Assembly: GCF_000023125.1 (NCBI RefSeq)
Contig: NC_013037.1
Coordinates: 2,480,001-2,544,000 of the forward strand
Reading direction: 5' to 3'
DNA: 64,000 bases
Origin: Dyadobacter fermentans DSM 18053
GTDB taxonomy: Bacteria; Bacteroidota; Bacteroidia; Cytophagales; Spirosomataceae
Shown here: positions 25,599 through 34,269 of the stretch, in pieces
Layout of the letters: each line of letters opens with the position of its first letter
Numbering within the stretch: position 1 is the first letter of the stretch
Program-made: the position numbers and the translations under genes
Notes under the pieces: model-generated
The model's input: only the letters and a program-made list of their open reading frames with translations
Databases searched by the model: none
Told to the model about the DNA's origin: nothing

Positions 25599-27026
25599 TT
25601 ATAAATCAACCTGAACGACCAGTCTCGTGCCGCTGTGCACCTTTGAAACAATTTCGATTTCGCCGTTGAGCAGCTGGGTGCGCGTGCGGATGTTCTCCAT
25701 GCCGTTGCGGGTGAGGAACTGGCCTTCTGACTTTAAGTTACTAATTAAAAATCCTTTTCCGTCATCGGCGATTTCCAAAACGATGCGATTCTTATTTTGT
25801 TCCAATTTTATCTTGATCCGATCTGCATTCGCATGTTTGACGGCGTTGTTCAATGCTTCCTGGGCAATCCGGTACAGCCCGATCTCCATCGGTCGCGACA
25901 TAAAAATGCGCTCGCCGGTTTCACCTTCAAACTCGACGCGGATACCCGACAGGTCGGCGGCTTGCTGACAAAGCAGTTTCAATGCCGACGCCAGCCCAAA
26001 GTCGCTCAGCACGGAAGGCATCAGGTTGAACGAAATCTGCCGGGTTGTCTGAATGATATCCTGAATGAGCGTCACCAGCTGTTCGAAGCGTTTCTGGTGC
26101 TTTTCATCGTGAAATTGTACGGCTTTTAGTTTTTCTGCGTGTAGTTTGAGTCCCGTCAGCATTTGGCCAATGCCATCATGCAGTTCCAATGCAAACCGTT
26201 TCCGCTCCTCCTCCTGCCCTTCTATCAGCGCTCCTGCCCTGATGCGGTCTTCGGCGAGTTGCAGTTCATATTTCTCCTCTTCCAGCCGCAACAGCTCTTT
26301 TTGCGTTTCAACCAGCTGGCTATTAGCTTCTTTTAACTTTTGATTGGAAAGCTGCAATGCATCCTCCGACTCCGTAAGCATCCGCACCACGCGGCGCGTC
26401 GTGTTCACCACCGGCCTGAAAATCAGCAAACCTTCGGCCACGAGCACGAGTATCGTCATCAGATCCAGAATCCACTCGATCCGTTCCAGGTTTTCCAGCC
26501 TTTCGAAACTCTCCTTATCGAACTGGAACACGATCCGGTCCATTTGGGAAAGAAATTGCGGCTCGGCGGCGAGTACTTCCGCGAGGGCATTCTGCTTGTC
26601 CGAAACGGCCACGCTGTCGCGGTCGATCACGAGCAGGTTGTTGTGAATGCGGTCAAAAACGGGGGTCAGCTCTTGGAACATCGTATCCAGCGGCTGGCTT
26701 TTCCAGGTTACAAAACCATTTTCGATCGGAAGCCGCCTCGATACCAGGTCTTCGTGGCTATCCTTCCACAATGCCAGCAACGCATTGAACTGCACCGAGT
26801 CACGGTGGTCTATTCCATTCACTTTCAATATCGCGAGCTTGGTGAGCCGCTGGCTGAGCATCCGCTGCCGCCCGGCGACATTCACTATGCGACTGTCGTG
26901 GTTGAGGTTCCGGATGGTGCGCCTGACGAGAAACAAGCCGCTCACCGTGAGCAACGCCACCACAAACAATGCCACCACATAAAACCGCGTGAGATTGCCG
27001 GCTACGCGTTTGTCAAGTCTTTCCAT
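25599..27026 (-). CDS. NarX-like sensor histidine kinase with PilJ-type sensor domain
   Basis: 475 aa from the ATG at 27026 (an upstream TTG at 27059 is possible). TM1 at about residues 13-35, then a periplasmic helical domain carrying VNVAGRQRMLSQRLTKLAIL. This resembles the P-box nitrate-sensing motif of NarX/NarQ and PilJ-type domains. TM2 at about residues 180-205, a coiled coil (QLVETQKELLRLEEEKYELQ), a HisKA_3 box with the phospho-His in RFALELHDGIGQMLTGLKL, and an HATPase domain (NAVKHANADRIKI, DDGKGF). It lies 36 bp downstream of nirD on the same strand. I infer sensing of nitrate or nitrite. Confidence 0.85.
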   Translation of the reverse strand: MERLDKRVAGNLTRFYVVALFVVALLTVSGLFLVRRTIRNLNHDSRIVNVAGRQRMLSQRLTKLAILKVNGIDHRDSVQFNALLALWKDSHEDLVSRRLPIENGFVTWKSQPLDTMFQELTPVFDRIHNNLLVIDRDSVAVSDKQNALAEVLAAEPQFLSQMDRIVFQFDKESFERLENLERIEWILDLMTILVLVAEGLLIFRPVVNTTRRVVRMLTESEDALQLSNQKLKEANSQLVETQKELLRLEEEKYELQLAEDRIRAGALIEGQEEERKRFALELHDGIGQMLTGLKLHAEKLKAVQFHDEKHQKRFEQLVTLIQDIIQTTRQISFNLMPSVLSDFGLASALKLLCQQAADLSGIRVEFEGETGERIFMSRPMEIGLYRIAQEALNNAVKHANADRIKIKLEQNKNRIVLEIADDGKGFLISNLKSEGQFLTRNGMENIRTRTQLLNGEIEIVSKVHSGTRLVVQVDL

Positions 27027-27062
27027 TTTCTGAAAGCCGGCATTAATCCGCGCCTGCAACGA

Positions 27063-27416
27063 TCACAATCCGACGTAAACGCGGTTTTCTTTCACCATCA
27101 CCGGGAAAGTGTTGATCCGGTATTCGTCGTCGTTGAGGCACTGTCCGGTTTGCAATGAAAACGTTTTTTTATGAAAAGGACAAGCCACTTTGGGTTCTTC
27201 GCCCTGGCTGCCGATCATCCCGCGCGACAGTGCCATTTGCTGGCGGTGCGGGCATTGGTTATCGGTAGCATACCATTCTCCCCTTCTCGAAAAATTGTAA
27301 ATGGCGATTTGCTTGCCGCTGATAAACGCACAGCCGCCGCCGTCCTCAGGGATATCGTCGACGTAGCATGCCATGTGCCAGGTTACTGCATTGATTGTGT
27401 CAGTGATCGTTTCCAT
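27063..27416 (-). CDS. nirD: Assimilatory nitrite reductase small subunit
   Basis: 117 aa Rieske-fold NirD. Unlike many NirD proteins it keeps full iron-sulfur ligands: CPHRQQMALSRG and CPFHKKTFSL (C-x-H and C-x2-H). It starts 43 bp after nirB and ends 36 bp before the sensor kinase, so nirB-nirD-kinase-regulator looks like one operon. It partners NirB in NAD(P)H-dependent reduction of nitrite to ammonium in the cytoplasm. Confidence 0.92.
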   Translation of the reverse strand: METITDTINAVTWHMACYVDDIPEDGGGCAFISGKQIAIYNFSRRGEWYATDNQCPHRQQMALSRGMIGSQGEEPKVACPFHKKTFSLQTGQCLNDDEYRINTFPVMVKENRVYVGL

Positions 27417-27459
27417 ATCAATTTTGAATGATTGAATGATTGAATGAGTGAATGGTTTG

Positions 27460-29976
27460 TTATGCCCATTCGGTGGCCCGCTTTTGCTCGCGCATGTCCG
27501 CGAACGTAATGCTGGGGTCTTTCATAGGCGTGTTCACAAAGTGCGTGAAGCGTTTGCGGAGCTCGGGGCTTTCCACCACCTCGCGCCATTCGCATTTATA
27601 GACGTCGATCAGGTTTTGCATATCGCGTTCGAGTTCTCCTGCGATGCCCAGCACGTCGTCCACGACCACCGCTTTGAGGTAATTCATGCCTCCTTCCATT
27701 TTGTTGAGCCATGTAGCGGTCCGGGTAAGCGGGTCGGCGGTTTTGATATAAAACATCAAAAAGCGGTCGATGAGGCGGAGACAGGTTTCTTTATCCACGT
27801 CCGTTGCGAGCAGTTGGGCGTGCTGCGGTTTGGAGCCTCCATTGCCGCACACAAACAGGTTCCAGCCTTTTTCGGTAGCGATAATGCCAAAATCCTTGCT
27901 TTGCGCCTCGGCACATTCACGCACGCAGCCCGAAACCGCAGATTTCAGTTTATGCGGTGAGCGCAGGCCTTTGTAACGGTCCTCCACTTCAATCGCAAAC
28001 GACACCGAATCCTGCACGCCGAAACGGCACCAGGTGGAGCCAACGCAGCTTTTTACGGTTCTTAAAGATTTACCATAAGCATGGCCGCTTTCGAAACCGG
28101 CGTCGATCAACTCTTCCCAAATGTCCGGCAAGTCGCCCAGGTGCGCGCCGAAAAGGTCGATACGCTGGCCGCCGGTGATTTTGGTGTACAAATTATATTT
28201 CTGCGCCACCTGACCGATCACGATCAGTTTCTCAGGCGTAATTTCACCGCCAGGAATCCGCGGCACAACGGAATATGTGCCGCCTTTCTGAATATTTGCC
28301 AGGTAGCGGTCGTTCGAATCCTGCGCCACGGCGCGGTCTTTTGCCAGGATATTTTCATTCCAGAGGCTGGCCAGCAACGAGACCACCAGCGGCTTGCACA
28401 CTTCGCAGCCATCGCCTTTGCCGTGATGGTCGAGCACGGCGCCGTAGGTTTTCAGGCCATTCATTTTTACCAAATCGAGCAGCTCCTGGCGCGAATAGTC
28501 GAAATGCTCGCAAATGACATTCCGTACGTATACGCCCTTTTCCTTCATCACCCCCGAAATCAGGTCTTTCACCATCGGGATACAGCCGCCGCAGCCGGTA
28601 CCGGCCTTGCAGCATTTTTTCAATGCATCCACGGTATGATGTCCGTTTTCACCTACCTCGTGGCAGATCATGCCTTTGGTAACGGCCTCGCACGAGCATA
28701 TGAGCGCGTCGTCGGGGAGGCTCATTACGCCTGCGCCCGCTTCCTCGCCCCCGCGGGAGCCCAGGATCAGGTCTTCGGAATCGGGCGGGAGAATGGTTTT
28801 GTTCTTGCAGGTTTGCAGGAGCATGTTGTACTGCTCGGCCTCGCCTACGAGGATACCGCCTAGCAAAGTTTTGCCGTCGGAGCTTACATTAATGCGCTTG
28901 TAAATGCCCTTAGCCTTATTTTCATAACGGATCGTGCGGCAAGCCGGCTCTTCTACAAACGGGTCTCCGAAGCTCGCCACGTCGGTGCCGATGAGTTTCA
29001 GCTTGGTCGACATGTCGTAGGGAAGAAATTCCTTTTCTCCGCCGGTCAGCATGGTCGCCACCACGTCGGCCATTTCATAGCCCGGCGCGATGAGGCCGTA
29101 GATCATATGGTGCGCCAATGCACATTCCCCGATCGCGAAAATGAATGGATCGGAGGTTTGGAGCTGGTTGTTGACGATGATGCCGCCGCGTGGGTGCGTT
29201 TCGAGGCCTGCGATTTTGGCCACTTCGTCGCGCGGGCGGATACCCGCGGAAATCACGAGCATATCCACGTCCAGGAAGCTATTGTCGGCAAACTGCATGC
29301 CTTCAATGCGGTCGTCGCCTTTGATTTCCTGCGTGCTTTTGGATAAATGTATTTGTAAACCAAGAGATTCCAATTGGCTTTGCAGCATGCGCGAACCGGC
29401 ATCGTCAATCTGCCTCGGCATCAGTCGCGGAGCAAATTCCACCACATGCGCTTCTTCCAAACCGAGGTCCAGCAATGCTTTGGCCGCTTCCAGGCCCAGC
29501 AAACCGCCGCCGAGCACGGCACCCTTTCTCGCCTTTTTGGCATAAGACTGGATCAGTTCCAGATCTTCGATGGTACGATACACAAACACCCCATCCTTCT
29601 CGACGCCCGGAATAGACGGAACGAATGCCCCAGAGCCGGCTGCCATGATGAGGTAGTCATAATATACTATATGTCCATGGTGTGAACGCACCAGTTTCTC
29701 CTCCCGGTCGATGTCCACCACGGGATCGGACAAAAACAGCCGTATCCCGTTTTCTGCATACCAGTCTACTCCGGCCATGGAAAGGTCATCTGCCGACTTC
29801 CCTGCAAAAAACTCGCTCAAATGTACTCTGTCGTAGGCAGCACGGGGCTCTTCGCCGAATACCGTGATGGAAAATTCCTGTCCTTCTTTTTTTCGCGAGA
29901 GGAGCTTTTCACAGAATTTGTAGCCCACCATACCATTACCAACTACGACGATCCGGGTGTTTGAAACAGCTTTCAT
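27460..29976 (-). CDS. nirB: Assimilatory nitrite reductase large subunit
   Basis: 838 aa. Domains in order: FAD/NAD(P)H oxidoreductase (VVGNGMVGYKFCEKLL; AVLGGGLLGLEAAKALL), a BFD-like [2Fe-2S] domain (ICSCEAVTKGMI...CKAGTGCGGCIPMV), then a ferredoxin-like and siroheme/[4Fe-4S] module. The siroheme ligands are in CVGSTWCRFG and SGCVRECAEAQ. The length matches NirB. It transfers electrons from NAD(P)H to siroheme and reduces nitrite by six electrons to ammonium. It is divergent from cobA, which makes the siroheme precursor. The shared 275-bp AT-rich region probably carries both promoters. Confidence 0.95.
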   Translation of the reverse strand: MKAVSNTRIVVVGNGMVGYKFCEKLLSRKKEGQEFSITVFGEEPRAAYDRVHLSEFFAGKSADDLSMAGVDWYAENGIRLFLSDPVVDIDREEKLVRSHHGHIVYYDYLIMAAGSGAFVPSIPGVEKDGVFVYRTIEDLELIQSYAKKARKGAVLGGGLLGLEAAKALLDLGLEEAHVVEFAPRLMPRQIDDAGSRMLQSQLESLGLQIHLSKSTQEIKGDDRIEGMQFADNSFLDVDMLVISAGIRPRDEVAKIAGLETHPRGGIIVNNQLQTSDPFIFAIGECALAHHMIYGLIAPGYEMADVVATMLTGGEKEFLPYDMSTKLKLIGTDVASFGDPFVEEPACRTIRYENKAKGIYKRINVSSDGKTLLGGILVGEAEQYNMLLQTCKNKTILPPDSEDLILGSRGGEEAGAGVMSLPDDALICSCEAVTKGMICHEVGENGHHTVDALKKCCKAGTGCGGCIPMVKDLISGVMKEKGVYVRNVICEHFDYSRQELLDLVKMNGLKTYGAVLDHHGKGDGCEVCKPLVVSLLASLWNENILAKDRAVAQDSNDRYLANIQKGGTYSVVPRIPGGEITPEKLIVIGQVAQKYNLYTKITGGQRIDLFGAHLGDLPDIWEELIDAGFESGHAYGKSLRTVKSCVGSTWCRFGVQDSVSFAIEVEDRYKGLRSPHKLKSAVSGCVRECAEAQSKDFGIIATEKGWNLFVCGNGGSKPQHAQLLATDVDKETCLRLIDRFLMFYIKTADPLTRTATWLNKMEGGMNYLKAVVVDDVLGIAGELERDMQNLIDVYKCEWREVVESPELRKRFTHFVNTPMKDPSITFADMREQKRATEWA

Positions 29977-30204
29977 AGTAAATAATAACTATTGATTTGT
30001 GAAAACGTGATTATTTTATTGTATTATTTCAATATTATGTGCGTGTTATCACTTTTTCGATAAGTCAAATATAAATCGTGTTTTTTGTAATTCCTAACTT
30101 TTAATTCGCATTTATAGCCAAAAACAAACATAATTTTTGGTAAAATGATTGTTTTATAAAATTTGGCTAGTAAATTTGAGCCTATAATAACCATAGTTAC
30201 AAAA

Positions 30205-30218
30205 TACTATATATAGTA
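30205..30218. promoter_or_regulatory. 14-bp perfect palindrome in the nirB/cobA divergent promoter
   Basis: TACTATATATAGTA, 34 bp upstream of the cobA start in a very AT-rich 275-bp region. It is a candidate operator for a nitrogen regulator. It does not match NarL heptamers. Confidence 0.4.
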
Positions 30219-30251
30219 CATTTCTAATATTCACCCTATTATATATAAGAG

Positions 30252-31010
30252 ATGGAAGCGAAACTGACACTGGTAGGAGCCGGCCCCGGCGACAGCGAAC
30301 TGATCACACTGAAAGGCATACGTGCATTGCAAACTGCGGATGTGGTCCTGTACGACGAACTCGCCAACGCGGCTTTCCTGGAATTTGCCCCAGCCCACGC
30401 ACTCAAAATGTATGTCGGCAAAAAAGTGCGTAAGCCTTCCTTCTCGCAGGATGAGATCAACGGCCTCATCGTGCGTCTCGCCCGCAAGCGTGGCCATGTG
30501 GTACGGCTCAAAGGCGGCGATCCGTTTGTATTCGGTCGCGGTCATGAGGAAATGGAATACGCGCAGGACCACGGCATTCCGTGCTCCATCGTGCAGGGCA
30601 TTACCAGCAGCACGGCCGTTCCTGCCTCAATGGGCATTCCGGTAACGCGCCGCGGGGTAAGCGAGAGCTTCTGGGTGATCACCGGAACGACACAAAACGG
30701 CGAGCTTTCAGACGATCTCCGACTGGCAGCCCAGTCGAAAGCAACGGTAATCGTTTTAATGGGTTTGAATAAACTGGAAGAGATTTGTGCGCTATACAAA
30801 CACTTCGGACGCGGCCATTTGCCGATGGCGGTGATCCAGAACGGCACCCGGTCGGACGAGAAAAGTGTGGTGGGACAGGTTTGGGAAATGCCGCGGCTTG
30901 TACGCGAAAGCGGCATTGGCACACCGGCGATTATGGTGATGGGCGAAGTAGTGGCCCTCAGCCCCGCTTACGCATTGGAATACCTGCAAAACATGCAGAT
31001 GGCATTTTGA
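30252..31010 (+). CDS. cobA: Uroporphyrinogen-III C-methyltransferase
   Basis: 252 aa SUMT. Conserved features: LVGAGPGDSELITLKGIRAL, VVLYDELAN, RLKGGDPFVFGRGHEEMEYA and GITSSTAVPASMGIPVTRRG. It methylates uroporphyrinogen III twice to precorrin-2, feeding siroheme for NirB (and any sulfite reductase). No CysG dehydrogenase/ferrochelatase part is fused. First gene of the plus-strand nitrate operon, 37 bp before the porin. Confidence 0.95.
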   Translation: MEAKLTLVGAGPGDSELITLKGIRALQTADVVLYDELANAAFLEFAPAHALKMYVGKKVRKPSFSQDEINGLIVRLARKRGHVVRLKGGDPFVFGRGHEEMEYAQDHGIPCSIVQGITSSTAVPASMGIPVTRRGVSESFWVITGTTQNGELSDDLRLAAQSKATVIVLMGLNKLEEICALYKHFGRGHLPMAVIQNGTRSDEKSVVGQVWEMPRLVRESGIGTPAIMVMGEVVALSPAYALEYLQNMQMAF

Positions 31011-31047
31011 TCCCGCTTGCTTTCACTCCAACCTAAACATAATCACA

Positions 31048-32400
31048 ATGAAAAGAGCTCTCCTTTTGCTGGGTATGATCGGGACCGGCCTGCTGGCACC
31101 GATGCGAACAATGGCGCAGTTCAGCCTTTCGGGTCAGTTACGGACCCGGACGGAGTTGCTTGACGGACAGGGCACGATGCTTTCCAAGGGGGAAAAGCCG
31201 GCCTTTTTCACTTCCCAGCGTACCCGTCTGAATGCAGGCTACAAGGGTTACCGGACGCAGTTTTTCGTGGCTGTGCAGGATGTGCGCGTGTGGGGGCAGG
31301 ACGCTTCTACCAACAACCGCATCACCAACTCGGCCCTCAATGGGCTCATGCTGCACGAAGCCTGGGGGGAAATCAGCCTGCTGGATACCAACCAGACCAA
31401 GCTCGGAAAAGAGTTCGCATTGAAGATCGGGCGGCAGGAATTTGTTTACGACGACAGCCGCGTGCTCGGCAATCTCGACTGGCTGCAACAGGCCCGGCGG
31501 CATGATGCGGCTTTGATCAAGTACGGTTTTAATGGTTTTACTGCGCATCTGGGCGTTGCGTATAACCAAAACCGTGAGTTCAAAACCGGCACTTTGTACG
31601 ACGGTGTGCCCATAGGTTATCCGGCCGGCACGAACGGGATCGGGACGATGTACAAGTCATTGCAGTTTTTGTATTTGGGTAAAAAATTAAAGAGTGGAAA
31701 TGCTTCGTTCTTGGCTGTAAAGGATGATTTTCAAAAATATACATTGGATACGGCGGGTGTAAAAAAGCTGGCTGACGGTGTGCGGAGCCGGGTGACGTTT
31801 GGGCCCTATCTGCAAACTAAAATCGGCAAAAACTGGACATTGACCGCCAATGCGTTTTACCAGGCAGGGAAAGACAAAGACGGTGCGTCGCTGAGCGCCT
31901 ATATGTATTCTGTCCGGGGGATGTATGCGATGAACCGGGTATTTTCCATTGGTCCCGGCTTCGACTACACCTCCGGCACAGTGTCCGGCTCCTCGAAAAA
32001 CCACACGTTCGACCCGCTTTACGGCACGCCGCACAAGTTTTGGGGACAAATGGATTACTTCTATGCGGCTAATGCGTTCGGCAAGGGCGGACTTTCGGAC
32101 CTTTACATTAATACCACGATCAAAGCCTCCGAAAAGCTTTCCTTCAACACCGATCTGCACCATTTTTCCAGCGCAGCCACCGTGCGCGTTGCTGATAATC
32201 AGAAGCTCTCATCCGGCTTCGGCGAAGAACTCGACATTATCGCGAATTACAACCTGACGAAAAGCATCAGCTTCCAGGGCGGCTACTGCGCCTTTTTCTC
32301 GACCAACAGTCTGGCACAGGTGAAGGGCGTGAAAAATCCGCAGAAAATGTCCAACTGGGCCTACCTGATGATCAATATCAAACCTGAATTCCTGAAATAA
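31048..32400 (+). CDS. Alginate-export-family outer membrane porin
   Basis: 450 aa with signal peptide (LLGMIGTGLLAPMRTMAQ). It is a beta-barrel of many amphipathic strands and has the family pattern SGQLRTRTELLDG, RTRLNAGYKGYRTQFFVAVQ, IGRQEFVYDDSRVLGNLDW and HDAALIKYGF. Although named for alginate export, its place between cobA and the nitrate transporter suggests an outer-membrane channel for nitrate or nitrite (inference). It lies 36 bp before narK. Confidence 0.82.
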   Translation: MKRALLLLGMIGTGLLAPMRTMAQFSLSGQLRTRTELLDGQGTMLSKGEKPAFFTSQRTRLNAGYKGYRTQFFVAVQDVRVWGQDASTNNRITNSALNGLMLHEAWGEISLLDTNQTKLGKEFALKIGRQEFVYDDSRVLGNLDWLQQARRHDAALIKYGFNGFTAHLGVAYNQNREFKTGTLYDGVPIGYPAGTNGIGTMYKSLQFLYLGKKLKSGNASFLAVKDDFQKYTLDTAGVKKLADGVRSRVTFGPYLQTKIGKNWTLTANAFYQAGKDKDGASLSAYMYSVRGMYAMNRVFSIGPGFDYTSGTVSGSSKNHTFDPLYGTPHKFWGQMDYFYAANAFGKGGLSDLYINTTIKASEKLSFNTDLHHFSSAATVRVADNQKLSSGFGEELDIIANYNLTKSISFQGGYCAFFSTNSLAQVKGVKNPQKMSNWAYLMINIKPEFLK

Positions 32401-32436
32401 GTCTGTCACAACCATCACTTTCAAACTCTTATTACT

Positions 32437-33747
32437 ATGGAAACGACCAATAAGCCGCTTGAAAAACTCAACATATTCAGCTTCAAGGGCGTGCAAATGC
32501 GCACTTTCCACCTGACCTGGATGGCGTTCTTCCTCTGTTTCTTCGGATGGTTCGGACTGGCCCCGCTCATGACGGTCATTAAAGCGGATCTAGGCCTCAC
32601 CAAGCCGCAAATCGGTAACATTATCATCGCCTCCGTAGCCGCCACGGTCATCGCCCGCATCGCCATCGGCAAGCTGTGCGACTCCTGGGGCCCGCGTAAA
32701 ACTTACACTGCATTGCTCGGTTTCGGCGCCATTCCGGTGATGACAGTCGGCCTGGTGGACTCCTATGAAGGCTTTTTGCTCTTCCGCCTTGCCATCGGCG
32801 TGATCGGCGCTTCATTTGTGGTGACGCAATACCATACTTCGGTCATGTTCGATAAGAAAATTGTCGGAACGGCCAATGCGGTGGCTGGCGGCTGGGGTAA
32901 CCTCGGCGGCGGGATCACGAACATGGTCATGCCATTGGTTTTCGCAGCATTCGTGGGCGCAGGTTACCTGCCCGAATCGGCCTGGCGGATCGCGATGGTC
33001 ATTCCGGGTGTAGCGTTGCTGATCTTTGCATTTGTATATTATTTCTTCACCAAAGACACCCCGGCTGGCAACTTCGAAGACCTGGCGATCACTAACCCGA
33101 AAGCTGCCAAAACAAAAGGCACATTAGGCATCGCCATGCGCGATCCGCGCACCTGGGCCTTATTCCTCGCCTATGGAGCATGTTTTGGGATTGAAATCAC
33201 TTTTGATAATGTGGCTGCATTGTACTTTTTCGACAACTTTAACACCTCGTTGGAAACGGCGGGTATCCTGGCTGGTGCATTCGGATTTATGAACATTTTC
33301 GCACGGGCCATCGGCGGAATCGTGGCGGATAAGGTTGGTAACAAATGGGGAATGCTGGGCAAAGGACGCCTGCTCGCCCTCCTGCTCGTGCTCGAAGGGA
33401 TCGGCATCGCATTGTTCGCGCAGAGCGGCAGCATTGTTGGCGCGGTGATTACCATGCTTTGCTTCGCAATGTTCTTGAAAATGGCCAACGGCGCTACTTA
33501 TGCGATTGTGCCTTTTATTAATCAAAAAGCGATCGGCTCGGTGAGCGGCATCGTAGGCGCAGGCGGTAATGTGGGCGCGGTGCTGGCAGGATTCCTGTTC
33601 AAATCCAGCGCAATTTCCTACTCGGAAGCATTTATGTACATTGGGGTAGCCATCGCCTGCATCGCCGCAATCGTCGCATTGATCAACTTTGAAAAGGAAC
33701 AGACGGTGACAGCGGAAACAGGCCAATTGGAGCCGGTAGAAGCATAA
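32437..33747 (+). CDS. narK: Nitrate/nitrite MFS transporter
   Basis: 436 aa with about 12 transmembrane helices. The NNP-family nitrate signatures are present twice: AVAGGWGNLGGGITNMVMP in the first half and VGAGGNVGAVLAGFLF in the second. The MFS loop motif GKLCDSWGPRKTY also fits. It imports nitrate for the downstream reductase. A 522-bp repeat-rich gap separates it from the nitrate reductase gene on the same strand. Confidence 0.93.
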   Translation: METTNKPLEKLNIFSFKGVQMRTFHLTWMAFFLCFFGWFGLAPLMTVIKADLGLTKPQIGNIIIASVAATVIARIAIGKLCDSWGPRKTYTALLGFGAIPVMTVGLVDSYEGFLLFRLAIGVIGASFVVTQYHTSVMFDKKIVGTANAVAGGWGNLGGGITNMVMPLVFAAFVGAGYLPESAWRIAMVIPGVALLIFAFVYYFFTKDTPAGNFEDLAITNPKAAKTKGTLGIAMRDPRTWALFLAYGACFGIEITFDNVAALYFFDNFNTSLETAGILAGAFGFMNIFARAIGGIVADKVGNKWGMLGKGRLLALLLVLEGIGIALFAQSGSIVGAVITMLCFAMFLKMANGATYAIVPFINQKAIGSVSGIVGAGGNVGAVLAGFLFKSSAISYSEAFMYIGVAIACIAAIVALINFEKEQTVTAETGQLEPVEA

Positions 33748-33920
33748 TGCCGCCCGCAGGCTAATTGAACGGGAATGAATGAAAAAGTATCGAGAGAGAT
33801 CGTCCCGACGTCAGTTGATTCAAATCATCAGAAACGGAGAAAAATCCGATCCCGATAGAGCCACCAAGGCCCGCAGATTGAAATCAATGGAAATGGATTC
33901 AGGATCATTCGCAAAAGAAT

Positions 33921-34220
33921 GCCACAGCGTGGCAGCCCGTTTATAGCAACGAGAAATACCAAAGCGTCGCCAGACTCCGGAGGAGTCGCCTGACGAAAGG
34001 CTATTAAACCGCCAGGGTGGCCCCGCCCAGGTGGCCCCGCCCAGGTGGCCCCGCCTAGGTGGCCCCGCCTAGGTGGCCCCGCCTAGGTGGCCCCGCCGGG
34101 GCCGAAACGATTGCGAAGAAATGGATTTTGCTATAAACAGGATGGCCCTCCGGGCCAAAAACGATTGCCAAAAAATGATTTGCTATAAACAGGATGCCCC
34201 TCCGGGCCGCCGCCCCATTC
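33921..34220. repeat. Dispersed palindromic repeats between narK and nitrate reductase
   Basis: Part of the 522-bp gap 33748-34269, which shows no gene. It holds a hairpin GCCACAGCGTGGC with GTTTATAGCA (33921-33949) and GACTCCGGAGGAGTC (33973-33987). Further palindromes are GGCCCCGCCGGGGCC (34089-34103) and two copies of TGCTATAAACAGGATG plus GGCCCTCCGGGCC-type palindromes (about 34129-34216). The same modules recur at 37824-38055 after the next gene. They look like REP/BIME-type intergenic elements that would form RNA hairpins in the operon transcript. Confidence 0.75.
34017..34099. repeat. 14-bp tandem repeat, about six copies
   Basis: Units GTGGCCCCGCCCAG (two copies), GTGGCCCCGCCTAG (three copies) and a final partial copy that runs into a GGCCCCGCCGGGGCC palindrome. 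It is a perfect-length minisatellite, likely to vary by slippage. Confidence 0.9.
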
Positions 34221-34269
34221 ACTCATTCAACATTCACTCATCGCACCGGCGACCCGGTCACTCATTAAA

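Noticed and set aside
26340-27158. 272-codon plus-strand frame over the sensor kinase
   Set aside because: Antisense to clear kinase motifs on the minus strand; no domain seen.
30205-30218. NarL heptamer pair
   Set aside because: The palindrome does not fit the TACYYMT consensus of enterobacterial NarL, so it is left as an unassigned dyad.
34017-34099. CRISPR-like regular repeats
   Set aside because: The 14-bp units are directly tandem with no spacers and no cas genes nearby.
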